Shown: positions 11,828 to 23,808 of the stretch, one piece after another | Position numbering within the stretch: the first letter of the stretch is position 1 | Layout: the number at the start of each line of letters is the position of its first letter | Assembly (NCBI RefSeq): GCF_030272615.1 | Contig: NC_081415.1 | Coordinates: 416,234,757-416,298,756, forward strand | DNA from: Cryptomeria japonica | Lineage: Eukaryota; Streptophyta; Pinopsida; Cupressales; Cupressaceae | Length of the DNA stretch: 64,000 nucleotides | Direction: 5' to 3' | Translations under genes and position numbers: made by a program | Notes under the pieces: model-generated | What the model was told of the DNA's origin: nothing | The model's input: only the letters and a program-made list of their open reading frames with translations | Database searches by the model: none

Positions 11828-12614
11828 AGAGGATTTCAAACCCAAACTAATGGATCACTTGGTTAAAGGATTTGTACAATGAAGCTTGTTAGAGCTTGCC
11901 CGGTTAGGGGATTTAACTATTGTAATGATAAGAAAACAACAGGTGGTATGATCTATAAATAGCACATCTTACTTGTATAGATCCTCTTCTGCTCACTTAA
12001 TATTGCAACACCGACATACTCTATGACTTCTTCAATAAATTGTATCAACTCATCACTTGTATCTCGCATAATAAAAATAGTTCACAACAATGTCATTTTA
12101 TAGACATTAGATTTCATGTCAGCTCAAGAACCTCATCACAGTTTCCTAGGTTCAATGTATCTGGACAATCTTTCATAACACATCACAGATTACCACCAAA
12201 TCTGTTGGTTAGGGGTAGCTCATCACGACCGTGATAACTCATCACACAATCAGTGAGACCAGCTGGAACACCGATACCGGTTGAGTGTTAACTGCTTCCA
12301 ACACATAGACCGATTGTCCTCCATTTGTCTCCTTGTTGATCTTCGTAGTATCTCCAAACTGGTCTTAGTAAAAATGATCAAAACCAATTGTCATTCCTAC
12401 ATATACCGGTTGTCTACATATACCAGTTAGACACCTTCAAACCTGCTAGACTTCTATATACAAATGATACCGGTTTGCAATACTAAGACTTAGGAGTAGT
12501 ACCGGTTTGTCTTAACTAAGATGACTATGACAATGTGAACATATGTGTGTGTATATGTGCCATCAATGACAACACATAAAGTCATCCATTACAAAAATAA
12601 TCATCAAGGCAACA
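11828..12614 (-). repeat. N1 left (3') LTR, truncated
   Basis: It aligns with 18265-19041 of the right LTR, from AGAGGATTTCAAACCCAAAC to the end ...CAACA. The part matching 17897-18264 is missing because G1 begins exactly here. It contains many ACCGGT-type motifs. On this model the missing part should lie beyond the left end of the window, preceded by a 5-bp duplication AGAGG. Confidence 0.8.
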
Positions 12615-12626
12615 ATCTCCCCCTTT
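12615..12626 (-). other. N1 polypurine tract
   Basis: Minus strand AAAGGGGGAGAT directly precedes the 3' LTR. The same tract borders the 3' LTR of S1 at 27080-27091. Confidence 0.65.
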
Positions 12627-13244
12627 GGCATTGATGACAACACTTAGAAAATTTCACAACTTTACAACTAAGTGTGCTTACAAAAATTGTACATACATAT
12701 TTCTACTTCCCCTTAACAGTCCATACAAAATTTTCACAACACATACATATTTCTACTCCCCCTTTGACAACAACACCAAATTGAAAAGTAAAATACATAT
12801 ATATATTATATCAAAATTTGCATCAAAAACTACTTATACATAAATATAAGAGTTTTTCAAGGAGTGTTCACTGCAATCTTTAAGAAAATATCACTGAAAG
12901 TAATCTTCATCTATGTAAAACCATTATCCCATGTTTCCAATAATGTTTGAGTGATCTCAATAGTTGTCATAACTTGTGAGCAAATTCTTCCATTCCATCC
13001 ACTGTGCTCATCTCTGGGGTCACCAAAACCACTTTTGAATCCTTGTATGCCCTTTGTAAGATGTCCACTTTTGGACTCAACTAGGTCTTCAGTTCTTTCA
13101 AGGATCAGAGTCGCTTAACCTGTTCAAAATCATAAACAACTAACCAATGTTGCAAAGCATCAACTGATTTGCCAAAATCTAAGGTTGAATCCTATAAAGG
13201 TATGTACTCATTACATATCCTCTCCGGTTTTTTTTTGTCTCTTC

Positions 13245-16045
13245 TCACCTCTTCTTGAAATCAGAATAGAAAAATGAAACATTAGAAGTATAGGCCAAAA
13301 TCTTTCCTCCAGTTTCAACAACAGTTCTCAAAATATCTTTATTCACAGATAAAGCAATCTTCCCTTTATCAATATATGTCATTATTTGCTTTCCCCTCTT
13401 CTTTCTATAATTCTTTTCAGGTAAGGTATGTGATGCTTCTTCAAGTGATTTCAGTTGGTCAGTAGAATCAACAACCAACTATCCAAGATTGTCGATAGGG
13501 GTAGACAAATTGCCAGTGTCAGTCTCTGGTAGGAGACTTGGCATAATGTCAACAACAGTTTGTATAGTTTCTGCTTCTTTTATCTGCTCTTTTAGCCTTT
13601 TATTTTGAGCTAGGGATTGCATCACTTTAGCAATCTCCATTAGTTCAGATGCACTCAAATTATCTACATCTATAGGCCCTTTAATGCTTATTGAGTCATC
13701 CTCATCATCAGTTTGTTTCTTTTCCTTTGCTTTTTCCTTTTCATCTTTTTTCTCTTCTATCTTCTCCTCTGTTTTCTCTTACTCTTCATCCTTTTTCTTT
13801 CCAATCTCCTTCTCTTCAACCTCTTTCTTCTGTTTCTATTTCTCTGCCTCTATTTGTTTCTCCTGTGTAGCTGTAGTAACCGATGGCAGTTGATTTTCAA
13901 TATGGTGTTCTTTTTCTAGTGGCGGTTGAATATCCATACTTGGTTCATTGACCGGTGCTTCGGCTGCTTCCTATGTATTAGTAATGGTTGGTTGTTGTAC
14001 TGTTTCCTTAACTAGTTCAATGACATTACCAATTTTATCAATAGTGTTTTGGATTTCTTCAGTATCATCTACAAAGAAAATAACAAGTGGAGAAGTTGTG
14101 TCATCCTTATTCTTAATAGGATAGACAGCATTCGGTGTAACAAACTCTTCAGCATCTAGCTCTGATGGAGCTCCAGACTCTATTTGGTCAAGTTTATTTT
14201 TATGATACTTCAGTTGCTCATTCATCATTTGAATGTCATTAGCTATCCGATGAGTATCATCTTCAACAAGTTGAATCTTTCCATCCAATAAATTCAGTCT
14301 TCTTGTCTTAGAATGAAACTGTCCTTTGAACGTAGCAAGCAATGCTAATAATTAATCTCTAGATAACTCAGGAAAATATTGAATGAAAACTCTATCAATA
14401 ATTTCTTGATCTTGTTCTATAGCTATTTTCCATTTATTTTCAAGAATAGAATACAAAGAATTAGAAATGTCATTTTGAATATCTTGAGGCAATCAATTGT
14501 ATTGACACAGATGGTTGACTACCTCTTGAACAATTTGTTGTTTCTGACCATCATCAAATGAATCAAAATACTCTTTCACATTATCAAACCATTTCCTCCC
14601 TATTTTTTTAATGTCCTCTCAAAATCAGTCATTGGTTTGTATGATGTAACATTAATAGGAGTACTTTGGTTTGAAATATCTCCTACTGGTTTGGATTTCT
14701 TACCAGTTAATTTCATCTTTTTGGTTCCTCTTCAGTGTCAGTATCCTCATATTCTGCTTGAAGAATGATATGTCTACCTCTCTTCTTTGTTGCAATTTGC
14801 TTCTTTGCATATACTTTGGGTATCGGTTCCTTTTTGACTTGAATACTTCTTGTCACCCTTGTACCAGTGGTCATTGAAGTTTCTTTCTCAACTTTCTTCT
14901 TTTTCTCTTTGGCACTACTGAGTTGAGCAGGTGCATTCCTTTCCTGGTAAGTTCCCAGTCTTTTCTTCTTCTTATCCTTAGGAGATGTTGGCATAACTAA
15001 TTAGTAAGTCATAGTTGACTTCATAGCTCATTTCTTCCATCTCTTCTTCCCTGGGTTCAACGGCCTCCATAAGGCAAAAGTCAGTGGTTACAGTGAAACA
15101 AATGTTTTGTTCAAAGTGTTTCACCACTTCATCAAGTAGCCTTAACCTCATGCTCATCTTCTTTTGAAACTCATTAAAATATTTGTTCATGGCAACATGA
15201 AATGTGTTCTTCATAGCCTTAATGCTATTTTTTATTTGAGTTGTAACCGGTATGTCCTTCAACCATTGAATGTCACCAATTATTGGTATGAAATTCTGAA
15301 AATGGAGGAATAGACCAATCAACAATTGACCATATTTGAAATTTTGATTATTGTCATTCTTGATTGATTTTAAGTTCAACATCAATTGGCTTCTCATTGC
15401 CTCGCACAAGTCATAATTTGTATTCCCTACAATCATCCTATAGGCGGCATGCACAAAAGTAGATGGTACATTGTTCATCTTGCTCAAATGGAATATCTGA
15501 TAGCCAATGACCATAGTTGCAAATCTGACTGCTGGATCTGCAATGTTGTTGACCGATATAGCACGACCATTAGTGGTGGTCTGTGTCAGTGCAATCACAA
15601 TCTTTTTTGAAATTGTCCTCAGTTTTGGTACTTCACCGGTTTGCCAAAAACCAGTCATTGCATGAATTGCTTACTTTGTGATTGTGTGCAACCTGTCAAG
15701 ATACATATATTCTCCATGCACACGAATAAGGATAATCCTAACATTCTCTTCCTCAAAATCTTCAAGAAAATATGCCGCATTATGAAAACCCTTTTCATAA
15801 ACCCTAATGTATTCGGGTTTGATTTTCCCACTCTTATCACACAAAGATTTGAGTTGTGAATAGATTGATAGTGATCCTAGATCCTCAATTTTACAGTCTA
15901 TATAACTGGATAAATCACCTTTAATCATAACACCATCAGGAACTTGAGACAATGCATTATAAGATTATATTTTATCTAATTCCATAGACTCCATAGCTTC
16001 AGTAGTAATCATAAGTCTCTTTGCTGGTGTAGATGATGATGCCAT
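13245..16045 (-). pseudogene. N1 second ORF block, function unknown
   Basis: A run of minus-strand reading frames begins at MASSSTPAKRLM (16045). The part 14978-16045 stays in one frame with stops near 15966 and at 15671-15673. It encodes a mostly helical domain (VRFATMVIGYQIFHLSK, TFVHAAYRMIVGNTNYDL) and ends in an acidic segment (EPREEEMEEM). After a frame change, 14713-14994 is strongly basic (KDKKKKRLGTYQ, VKKEPIPKVYAKKQ) and could be a nuclear-localisation region. The parts at 13971-14342 and 13245-13478 follow in another frame, with heptad-like stretches. I recognise no catalytic motif and no pol domain. It could be a captured host gene or an element-specific ORF like the extra ORFs of some plant LTR elements. 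Confidence 0.5.
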
Positions 16046-16617
16046 TATAGATAATCTTGATTTGAGAGAGATTAACAAAAGAAGACCTTATTCCCTTCGC
16101 ATTGGCAGGGTTTCCAGTTGATCTCTCGAATGCACACCCGTTTTGCCTTCTCTTATCTTTGAATCCGATTCAACTTTTGATCCACAACACAAATCCGTTC
16201 ACAATCAGCTAACAATTCTCTGTTTCTCTTTGTAAGTGTTCAAAATCTTCTTCTTCGAATGCAATTAGGGTAAAGGTAACTTAGTAAAACTTTCTTTTAT
16301 AAAATTACCCACTGTATTAATTGTACAACCGATAGGGCAACAAACCCTAATTACCACTTAATAAACTCACCTATACCAATAGAAATATAGTCGATCGGTA
16401 ATCCTTACAAAAATGATAGGTAACGATATCAAGAATTCTCATAATACAACTCGAAATGCAAAACATCTCTTACCATACACTCTTCAAGGGTTTCGTAAGT
16501 AGATTTACCGCTATGCTCCCCTTACGCTTGTTGAAAAGCTTAGTTCTCCAGTGCAAGATTCTCCACACTAGGTGAAGGGTTAGATTCTTCTACTGGCTTA
16601 TCCTCACTTTTCTTCTT

Positions 16618-17331
16618 CTAGATTTTGTTTGTCTTTGCTCTTCTTTCTTCAACATTGACCTTTTGCTTACCTTTCGGATCTTCAGAGTGGTTAACTGGTT
16701 TATTCTTTATGATTTTGTAGAACTTTGCCATGTGTCCCGGTTTGTGACAATGATAGCAGGCCATCCTAGATGTTCTGCAAGGTCCTGCATTACCTCTTCT
16801 AGTTCTCCTTTTGCAGTTCATAACCACATGTCCATAGTTATTGCAAATTGTGCAAATCACAATTGTTACCTTTTCCATTTCATATGGACTGAACTAGTTG
16901 ACATAGGGTTTTTGTCAGTTCATGTTTCTCTAGTTGTCATAGGTCCTTCTCAAGTCATCGTTAGGTCTTGGATTCATGTGAGGTGCTAGATTGTTTGCTC
17001 CACATTTGTATTCAACTGATCTATGTCCATACATGTTGCATGTGTAACAATGACCTTCAAATCTTCTAGACACGTATCTAGCATTAGCATTATAGCCTAT
17101 GTTTTCATTAGATCCGCTTTTGCACACATTAGCAGTATGTCTAGGTTTGTGACAGATAAAACAAATAGGTTTGAAAGCTTTCTTACCGGTAGGCTTCTTA
17201 GCCTTAGGAGCAGTTTTACCTTTGTGCATGTTTCTCTTGGTACAAGGAGATTCTCCTTTCTCAAATGTATTGAATCGTAGTCTATATGTGTCACCTTTCA
17301 TCCTCTGAGATTGGATCTTCTCATCTAGCAT
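16618..17331 (-). pseudogene. N1 Gag-like zinc-knuckle ORF
   Basis: Two minus-strand frames (16930-17331 and 16618-16878) encode a basic protein with four CCHC-like motifs. They are CFICHKPRHTANVC, CYTCNMYGHRSVEYKC (one extra residue before the last Cys), CTICNNYGHVVMNC and CYHCHKPGHMAKFY (last Cys replaced by Tyr). CCHC knuckles bind the RNA genome in retroelement Gag. Four in series is more than the one or two usual in copia Gag. A frame change separates the two halves. This supports a nucleic-acid-binding, Gag-like role, without protease or polymerase downstream. Confidence 0.65.
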
Positions 17332-17579
17332 AGAAGAACTCTTATTGAATTTTTAAGCTTCCCATTAGCCTCAGTAAGCTCTTTGGTAAGATCTTCATTA
17401 TGCTTTGTCAGAGTCTCTCTTAGAGACATTGCCATTTCAATATCTAACTATAAAGCTTATTTCTCTTCCTTCTCCTCATGCCAATGTTCATGCAAAGTTG
17501 CATTCTCCTACTTGATCTTAGAAATCTCATGATCTCTCTCTTTGATTAAGTCTTCGGTTGCCCTCCTTGCTTCAAGTTC

Positions 17580-17858
17580 TTAACTCATGCAGATTATTAG
17601 GGCTTCAAGTTCTCTCCTCAGATTTAGTTTTTCACCATTCAATTTTTCCACTTCTTTAGCTAGTGCATCAATGTTGGCCTCATCTGAAGAACTATTGTCA
17701 GAGATCTCCAATAGTTGCTCAATCATCTCTCTCCTCTTAACTTGTGACTCTTTAAATCTGCCTCTCAGGGTTTCAAGCTCTTCCTTGGTTGCATCAAGAA
17801 CTCTAGCCATCTCTATATAACTCATATCTCCCATAGTGGCTTTAGGGTTTCCTTCCAA
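17580..17858 (-). pseudogene. N1 coiled-coil ORF next to the primer-binding site
   Basis: This 92-codon frame begins MEGNPKATMGDMSYIEMARV, just 24 bp inside the primer-binding site. It has a heptad-rich helix (LDATKEELETLRGRFKES, then LAKEVEKLNGEKLNLRREL). The coiled coil probably continues in other frames to about 17340 (HEK- and ELTE-type repeats), so this looks like the start of a long Gag-like protein that is now broken. No known domain was recognised beyond the coiled coil. Confidence 0.5.
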
Positions 17859-17882
17859 GTGATTAAGCCTTAAGGAAGTTAG

Positions 17883-17894
17883 GCTCTAATACCA
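17883..17894 (-). other. N1 primer-binding site, initiator tRNA-Met
   Basis: Minus strand TGGTATTAGAGC differs at one base from the plant initiator tRNA-Met complement TGGTATCAGAGC. It lies two bases from the right LTR. Confidence 0.8.
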
Positions 17895-17896
17895 AT

Positions 17897-19041
17897 TGAT
17901 AGACTTATAAAGCACAGAGAGGGGGGGGTGAATCAGTGATAGAAAAAATAATACCACTTCAAACACAAACCAGTAAAAATAATTAACCAATTTACTTAAA
18001 ACTATGCTTGCAATCCAAAGTGTTATAAAAGCATCCACAACAAGTAAAACATCCATCATAACACAAGTGTTTATGCGTGGAAAACCCAACTGGGAAAAAC
18101 AACAATGAGATGGGACTCACAAGTTAACTATCTACAGTAATAGGTAATTGACCAGTTAAGGTCTACAAAGTGCTCTGCTAGGAGCGAATCCTATGAAAGA
18201 TCCCAAAGCCCTATTAGGAGCTATACCCAGTTAAAGGCAGTACCCTGTTAGGAGTAACCTCGATAGAGGATTTCAAACCCAAACTAATGGATCATCTGGT
18301 TAGAGGATTTGTACAATGAAGCTTGTTAGAGCTTACCCGGTTAGGGGATTTAACTGTTGTAATGATAAGAAAACAATAGGTGGTATGATCTAGAAATAAC
18401 ACATCTTGCTTGTATAGATCCTCTTATGCTCACTTAATACTACAACACCGACATACTCTGTAAATTCTTCAATAAATTGTATCAACTCATCACTTGTATC
18501 TCGCATAATAAAAATAGTTCATCACAATGTCATTTTATAGACATTAGATTTCATGTCGGCTCAAGAACCTCATCACAATTTCCTAGGTTCAATGTAACTA
18601 GACAATCTTTCATAACACATCATAGATTACCGCCAAATCTATCAGTTAGGGGTAGCTCATCATGACCGGTGATAACTCATCACACAATCAGTGAAACCGG
18701 TTGGAATACCGATACCGGTTGAGTGTTAACCGCTTGCAACTCATAGACCGATTGTCCTCCATTTGCCTCCTTGTTGATCTCTGCAGTATCTCCAAACTAG
18801 TCTCAGTGAAAATGATCAAAACCAATTGTCAATCCTGCATCTACATATACCGGTTAGACACCTTCAAACCGGTTGGACTTCTTTATACAAATGATATCGG
18901 TTTGCAATACTAAGACTTAGGAGTAGTACCGATTTGTCTTAACTAAGATTACTATGACAATGTGAACATATGTGTGTGTATATGTGCCATCAATGACAAC
19001 ACATAAAGTCATCCATTACAAAAGTCATCATCAAGCCAACA
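17897..19041 (-). repeat. N1 right (5') LTR
   Basis: 1145 bp, TGATAG...CAACA on the plus strand. It matches the left LTR over its right 777 bp. The start has a run of nine Gs followed by GTGAATCAGTGATAG, like the S1 LTR. ACCGGT-like motifs are frequent. The bases after it, ATAAG, would be the right copy of the target duplication. Confidence 0.85.
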
Positions 19042-19293
19042 ATAAGTGTAGTGTGAAATGAACTTGTTAGCCAACTCCTAGAAAGATTGGATAGTCGGAG
19101 GTAATCGAGAAAACCATTCCATAGTGTCTCCTCCAAGACTACGAGGGAACAGTCTCATAAGATATTTTCATCCACTACAAATTCCAAGGTAGTGGCACAA
19201 AATTCTCTCAAGTGATCTTTAGGGTCCCCTTTTCCTCTATACTTATCTAGTTTTGGTATCTCCCAATGGCTAGGAAAAGGTGGCATCAGAATG
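19042..19293 (-). pseudogene. G2 Gag core fragment
   Basis: The minus-strand translation includes IPKLDKYRGKGDPKDHLREF, then a stretch matching the capsid part of G1 Gag at about 7000-7210. It has at least one stop. It is bounded on the left by the N1 LTR end and on the right by T1, whose 5-bp duplication GAATG (19289-19293) belongs to this fragment. Gag continues in the same orientation at 24285. Confidence 0.75.
19289..19293. other. T1 target-site duplication (GAATG), left copy
   Basis: GAATG directly precedes T1 and is repeated directly after it at 24285-24289. A perfect 5-bp duplication is what copia insertion produces. Confidence 0.9.
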
Positions 19294-19688
19294 TGTTAGG
19301 GTTTCAAGCAGATTCGAAGCAAATATGAACTAACAATTATATGCAAATTTAAATACAAAAGATAAAGAAATAAAAAAGGACACAAATAACATAGAGATTT
19401 AACGTGGTTCACCCAGAATGGGTTACGTCCACCATACACAATCATCCAATCTTTCTTATTATCAAGCAAAAAATAGTACATCAACCCTTACCATGCCTTA
19501 AGCATCCCAACCGCTTATAACATGTGTTTTTAGGGCAACAAACAAAGTCGGCCTTTTTAGGGTTTTATTACAATATCCGTTTTCATCAACGAAAAATGAA
19601 AATTTCTCGGGGGCTCCCGCCCCCAAACCCCAGCGAGGATACATGCTGAGTGTACAGTACTTTGCTGATCAGTCACCACATTTTAACA
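19294..19688 (-). repeat. T1 left (3') LTR
   Basis: 395 bp, TGTTAGGGTTTC to TTTTAACA. It matches the right LTR with scattered differences by eye, and lacks a GC-rich stretch of about 80 bp that the right LTR has near its CCCC/GGGG-rich part. Confidence 0.95.
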
Positions 19689-19869
19689 ATCTCCCACTTG
19701 GAGACTAATCAGGCTCCACACCAAACAATCTCCCACTTGGATACTGATACTACACGACACCACTGTACATGCAACATTCGCTGGATAAAACACTAGGAAT
19801 CGACTGGTATAAATTCCAAAATTATCAATCAAGAAGACCAATAGAAACTGATGAAGAAATCAACTTCTC

Positions 19870-20207
19870 CTATGGAACTGCCTTCGTGAACATATCGGCA
19901 GGATTCTCACTTGTGTGAATCTTCTCAAGCCGTAACTGACCCTCCTCCAAAACAGTCCGAATGAAGTGGTACCTGAGCTGAATGTGCTTTGTCCTTGAAT
20001 GAAAAGCAAAGTTCTTCGCAAGATGAATGGCACTTTGGCTATCAGTATACAATGGGCTATCCTCTTGTGTCTGACCCAATTCCTCCAAAAAACATTGCAA
20101 CCAAATCATCTCCTTGCTGGCTTCTGTAGCAACAACATACTAAGCTTTAGTGGTTGAAAGTGCAACAACCTTTTGCAGCCTAGAAATCCAATTGACTGCA
20201 ATTCCCC
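19870..20207 (-). pseudogene. T1 RNase H
   Basis: Copia RNase H that removes template RNA. The 79-codon frame 19870-20109 begins MIWLQCFLEELGQ and contains LYTDSQSAIHLAKN (catalytic Asp in TDSQSA), RTKHIQLRYHFIR and the usual copia end NPADMFTKAVP. The N-terminal part, with the first acidic residues (VDSDLVGDIDSWRST), is in the RT frame upstream. The two are separated by a frame change between 20110 and 20208. Otherwise the domain is intact. Confidence 0.88.
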
Positions 20208-21268
20208 CTACAGTAAAAACATCCCTATAGTACTCCTCCATGAATCAATATCACCCACCAGATCAGAGTCAACAAATCCACTTAGAGCAGCATTAGATCC
20301 TTTGAAACATAATGCCTTCGTAGTAGTTCCTTTCAAATACCGAAGAATCCATTTCACAGCATTCCAATGTTCCATACTCGGATTACTCATAAACTTGCTC
20401 ACAACTCCCACTGCATGTGCAATATCTGGCCTTGTGCATACCATTGCATACATCAAACTACCAACAGCTGATGAATACGGGATGTTAGACATTTTATTAA
20501 CCTCTTCTTGTGCCTTTGGGCACATCTCCTTAGTCAATTTGAAATGACTAGCCAAAGGTGTACTAACTGCTTTTACATCCTGCATGTTAAATATTTTCAA
20601 CACCTTCTTTATATACTCACTTTGGGACAAATTCAAGGTTCTATTTTTCCTGTCCTGTGTAATCCTCATACCAAGAATTTGCTTAGTTGCACCCAAATCC
20701 TTCATAGCAAATGACCTAGCTAATTTTTGTTTAAGATCATTTATATGTTGCATGTTAGACCCAGCAACAAGCATGTCATCAACATAAAGCAATAGGATAA
20801 TATAACTGTCATTATCAAATCTCTTAAAATATACACAATGATCAGAATGACATCTATGATAACCGTGTTCAGCCATGAAACTATCAAATTTTAAATACCA
20901 TTGTCGGGGTGCTTGCTTTAGGCCATACAGACTTTTCTTCAACCTGCACACCAAGTTCTCCTTACCTTTGACCTTATATCCCTTTGGTTGCAACATGTAA
21001 ATTTCCTCCTCCAAATCTCCATGGAGAAAAGTTTTTTTGACATCTAATTGTTCAAGATGTAAATCATCTGCAGCCACAAAACTAAGTACAGTTCTAATTG
21101 AAGTCATTTTTACAACTGGAGAAAATATTTCATCATAATCTATACCCTTTTTCTATGCAAAAACTTTTACCACAAGTCTGGCCTTATATCTTTTCTGACC
21201 TCCTTCCTCCTCCTTCAGCCGATAAACCCATTTGTTAGGCAAGGCTCTTTTTTCTGCAGGTAAAGGGA
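20208..21268 (-). pseudogene. T1 reverse transcriptase
   Basis: The open frame 20208-21107 (299 codons) covers most of the copia RT (RVT_2). It includes LDVKKTFLHGDLEEEIYM, KSLYGLKQAPRQWY, the catalytic box LLYVDDMLVAG and the linker to RNase H (YLKGTTTKALCF). The first RT strand (TWDLVPLP, NKWVYRLK, YKARLV) lies upstream at 21108-21290 in the same orientation, with a stop near 21150 and a frame change near 21280. The YVDD box is intact. LDVKKTFL differs from the usual LDVKTAFL. Confidence 0.9.
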
Positions 21269-22732
21269 CTAAGTCCCAAGTCTTATTTTCATCAAGGAGT
21301 CCATCTCCTCTTTCATGCCTAGCTCCCACTGTTGTTTGGCATCTACCTGCATTGCTTCTTCATATTCTTCTGGTTCACCAGAATCCATTAATAAAATAGA
21401 ATACAAAGAAGGAGAAAATCTTTCAGGGGGTCTACTTGTCCTCGTAGAATGTCTAACACTTGCAGGAGTTTGTGGGACAATCTGTTGTTGCAGAGCATCA
21501 GGTACCTGTGGCATTTCATTTTCAGGAATCTCATCCAACACCACATATTCTTGTTTGTCTTGTTCATGCTTCTTTTCCTACATCTGTTCTTTATACATAA
21601 CCTTCTCATTGAATATAACATCTCTACTTCTAATTATTTTCTTATTTTCAAAATCCCATAACCGATAGCCATATTTATCTATCCCATATCCAATGAAGGT
21701 ACATTTCAGAGATTTAGCATCAAGCTTGGTTCTGTTTTCTTTATCAACATGGACAAAAGCTTCACAACCAAAAGTTTTTAGAAAAGAATAATTTACCTTT
21801 TTACTAGTCCATGCCTCCTCTGGAATACCACCATCCAAAGAGGTTGAAGGTCCTCTATTTATCAAATAGACAGCAGTATGTACAGCATCTACCCAAAAAT
21901 GTAAGGGCAATCCAGCATGCAATCTCATGCTCCTCGCGTGTTCCATGATTGTCCTATTCATTCTCTCTAACACACCATTTTCCTGTGGAGTTCCTGGAAC
22001 TGTCTTCTGCTTTTGAATCCCATTTAAGGAGCAGTAATCTTCAAATGCTTTGCTGCAATACTCACCTCCATTATCCGATCTGAGACACTTCAACTTTTTT
22101 CCTGTCTCATTCTCAACCAAAGCTTTCCATTTCTTAAAAGTTTCAAAAACATCTGATTTTTGTTTTAGGAAATATACCCATGTTTTTCTGGTTGAGTCAT
22201 CAATAAAAATAACATAATAACAAGAGCCACCAAGAGATGATAACTGAGCCAGTCCCCATACATCTGAATGTACAAGCTCTAACTTCTCACTCTTCTTCTC
22301 TTTCCCAACCTTAAGAAATCTGACTCTTTTCTGTTTACCATAAACACAGTTTTCACAGAACTCTAAATCAATCTTCTTTAGTCCTGGCAATAGATTTTTG
22401 GAGTGAAGGGTTTTCATCCCTTTCTCACTCATGTGCCCAAGCCTATGGTGCCACATTATCAAATCTGTTCTTGCAACATTTATTGTTGTTGTCCCTGCAG
22501 TAACTTTATCTGTAGTAGCTAAGGTAGAGTAAGTGTTACCAGTACACAGATATAATGTGCCTACTTTTGCACCTTTAGCTACTACTAATGATCCTTTAGT
22601 GAACTTCCACATACTGTCTGAGAAGGTAACTATGCAACCTTCACTACCTAGTTGCCCTGCAGAAATTAAATTTCTTCTTAAATTAGGAACATGTCTTACC
22701 TCCTGCAGAAACCAGTCATTACCATTCAGCAA
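21269..22732 (-). pseudogene. T1 protease end, integrase and linker
   Basis: The frame 21578-22732 (384 codons) starts within the protease-integrase linker (VRHVPNLRRNLISAGQL). It then has the GAG-pre-integrase zinc finger (HHRLGHMSEKGM...CENCVYGK) and the integrase core with D (LVHSDVWG), D (LRSDNGGEY) and E (PQENGVLERMNRT), all intact, followed by the copia GKD-like tail (KCTFIGYGIDKYGYRL). After an in-frame TAG at 21578-21580 the same frame continues in a Pro/Ser-rich linker (VRHSTRTSRPPERFSPSLY) to 21269. It would insert T1 cDNA, and its active site is preserved. Confidence 0.92.
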
Positions 22733-22747
22733 CTTGATCTTTATCTT

Positions 22748-23695
22748 TCATTTTCCAACAATTTGATAGGGCTCATCATCACCCAAATATACCTGTCCAA
22801 AATCACCTTGAACATAATCTAGAAAATATTTTCTATGGGGTGTAGCATGAAATGAAGCCCCAGAATCTATTACCCAGGAATCATTAACATTATCCAAACA
22901 TAAGATTAAAGCATCTTGTAAAGTATTACTTGCAATATTAGCTTCCTTACTGTCATTTTCATTTTTGTCTCCTTCTTTGTTTTTCCGAGACCAACAGTCT
23001 TTCTTTAGATGACTAGGCTTTCCGCAGTACCAGCAATCTTTCTTTCCTCTAGATTGAGAGCGTCCTTTCTTTGACTTCCCTCGTGACTTCTCATTCCCAG
23101 GGCCTTTTCCTCTTTCCTTTGATCTTCCTCTGTTCTCCACATTCAAAACACTATCCGATGATGTTGGAGTTTCACCTGTGCTTTTCCTTCGCATTTCCTC
23201 GCTTAGGATAACACCAACAATATCATCAAATACCAAAGTATTTTTACCAAAGACAGAGTTACTTACAGCCATAACCAAGCTATTCCAACTTTCTGGCAAA
23301 GAACATAAAATCAAGAGAGCCCTAACCTCTTCTGCAAAGGTAATTTTTACTGAAGACAATTGACTGGTAATTGTATTAAATTCATTTAAGTGCTCCGCTA
23401 CAGATCCTCCCTCACTCATTTTCAAATTAAACAAACGCTTCATAGGAAATACCTTATTCGAAGCCGAGGGTTTCTCATACAACTTAGTCAATGTTGCCAT
23501 CAAATCTACAACCATTTTTTCTTCTGTTATATTGAATTCTACAAACGGCGCAAGGCACAATCGAATAGATCCTAGTGCCTTTCTATCTAAAATGTCCCAC
23601 TCTTCATTGACATTGTGGTTGCTTTCTTTGCCTTTCCTTCCAATGGCCGCCACAAATCCTTTTGATACAGGTAATCCTCCATCTGCATTTTCCAT
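22748..23695 (-). pseudogene. T1 Gag and protease
   Basis: A 315-codon frame beginning MENADGGLPVSKGFVAAIGR. It contains the UBN2-type copia Gag (LYEKPSASNKVFPMKRLFNL, LILCSLPESWNSLVMAVSNS), a basic Arg/Lys/Ser-rich part and one CCHC knuckle (CWYCGKPSHLKKDC). The protease motif WVIDSGASFHATPH follows, with the DSGAS active site intact. The frame ends at a TGA at 22748-22750, after which the same frame continues into integrase. A single stop between Gag-Pro and integrase is the only break over 23695-21578, apart from the TAG at the far end. Confidence 0.92.
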
Positions 23696-23794
23696 AATTG
23701 ATAATTCTAGCCGTTAAACTTTTCGACCTTGAATTTGGAATCCTCCATTGCTCCCACTCAAATCTGAAAGTCCCGCCAATTTATAGAAAACCTT

Positions 23795-23806
23795 GCTCTG
23801 ATACCA
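23795..23806 (-). other. T1 primer-binding site, initiator tRNA-Met
   Basis: Minus strand TGGTATCAGAGC, a perfect 12-base match to the plant initiator tRNA-Met complement, two bases from the right LTR. Confidence 0.93.
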
Positions 23807-23808
23807 AT

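Larger units (their letters stand above)
11828..19041 (-). mobile_element. N1, non-autonomous LTR retrotransposon without pol
   Basis: The right LTR is complete (17897-19041). The left LTR is present only from 11828, lacking about its first 370 bp, and abuts G1. A primer-binding site complementary to initiator tRNA-Met lies beside the right LTR, and a purine-rich tract (AAAGGGGGAGAT on the minus strand) lies beside the left LTR at 12615-12626, so the orientation is minus. Inside are a coiled-coil ORF, four zinc-knuckle-like motifs and a second ORF of unknown function, with no protease, integrase, RT or RNase H recognised. The first 70 bp of its LTR resemble the LTR of S1 (both have a G-run, then GTGAATCAGT), suggesting it is mobilised by a Sire-like copia element. 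Confidence 0.75.

Noticed and set aside
13684..13919. Ser/Phe-rich and Leu/Phe-rich plus-strand ORFs
   Set aside because: They are shadows of the Lys/Glu-rich coding of N1 on the opposite strand.
14978..16045. N1 second ORF as a retroviral-type envelope
   Set aside because: No signal peptide or clear transmembrane segment was seen. The protein looks soluble and helical, so an envelope call is not supported.
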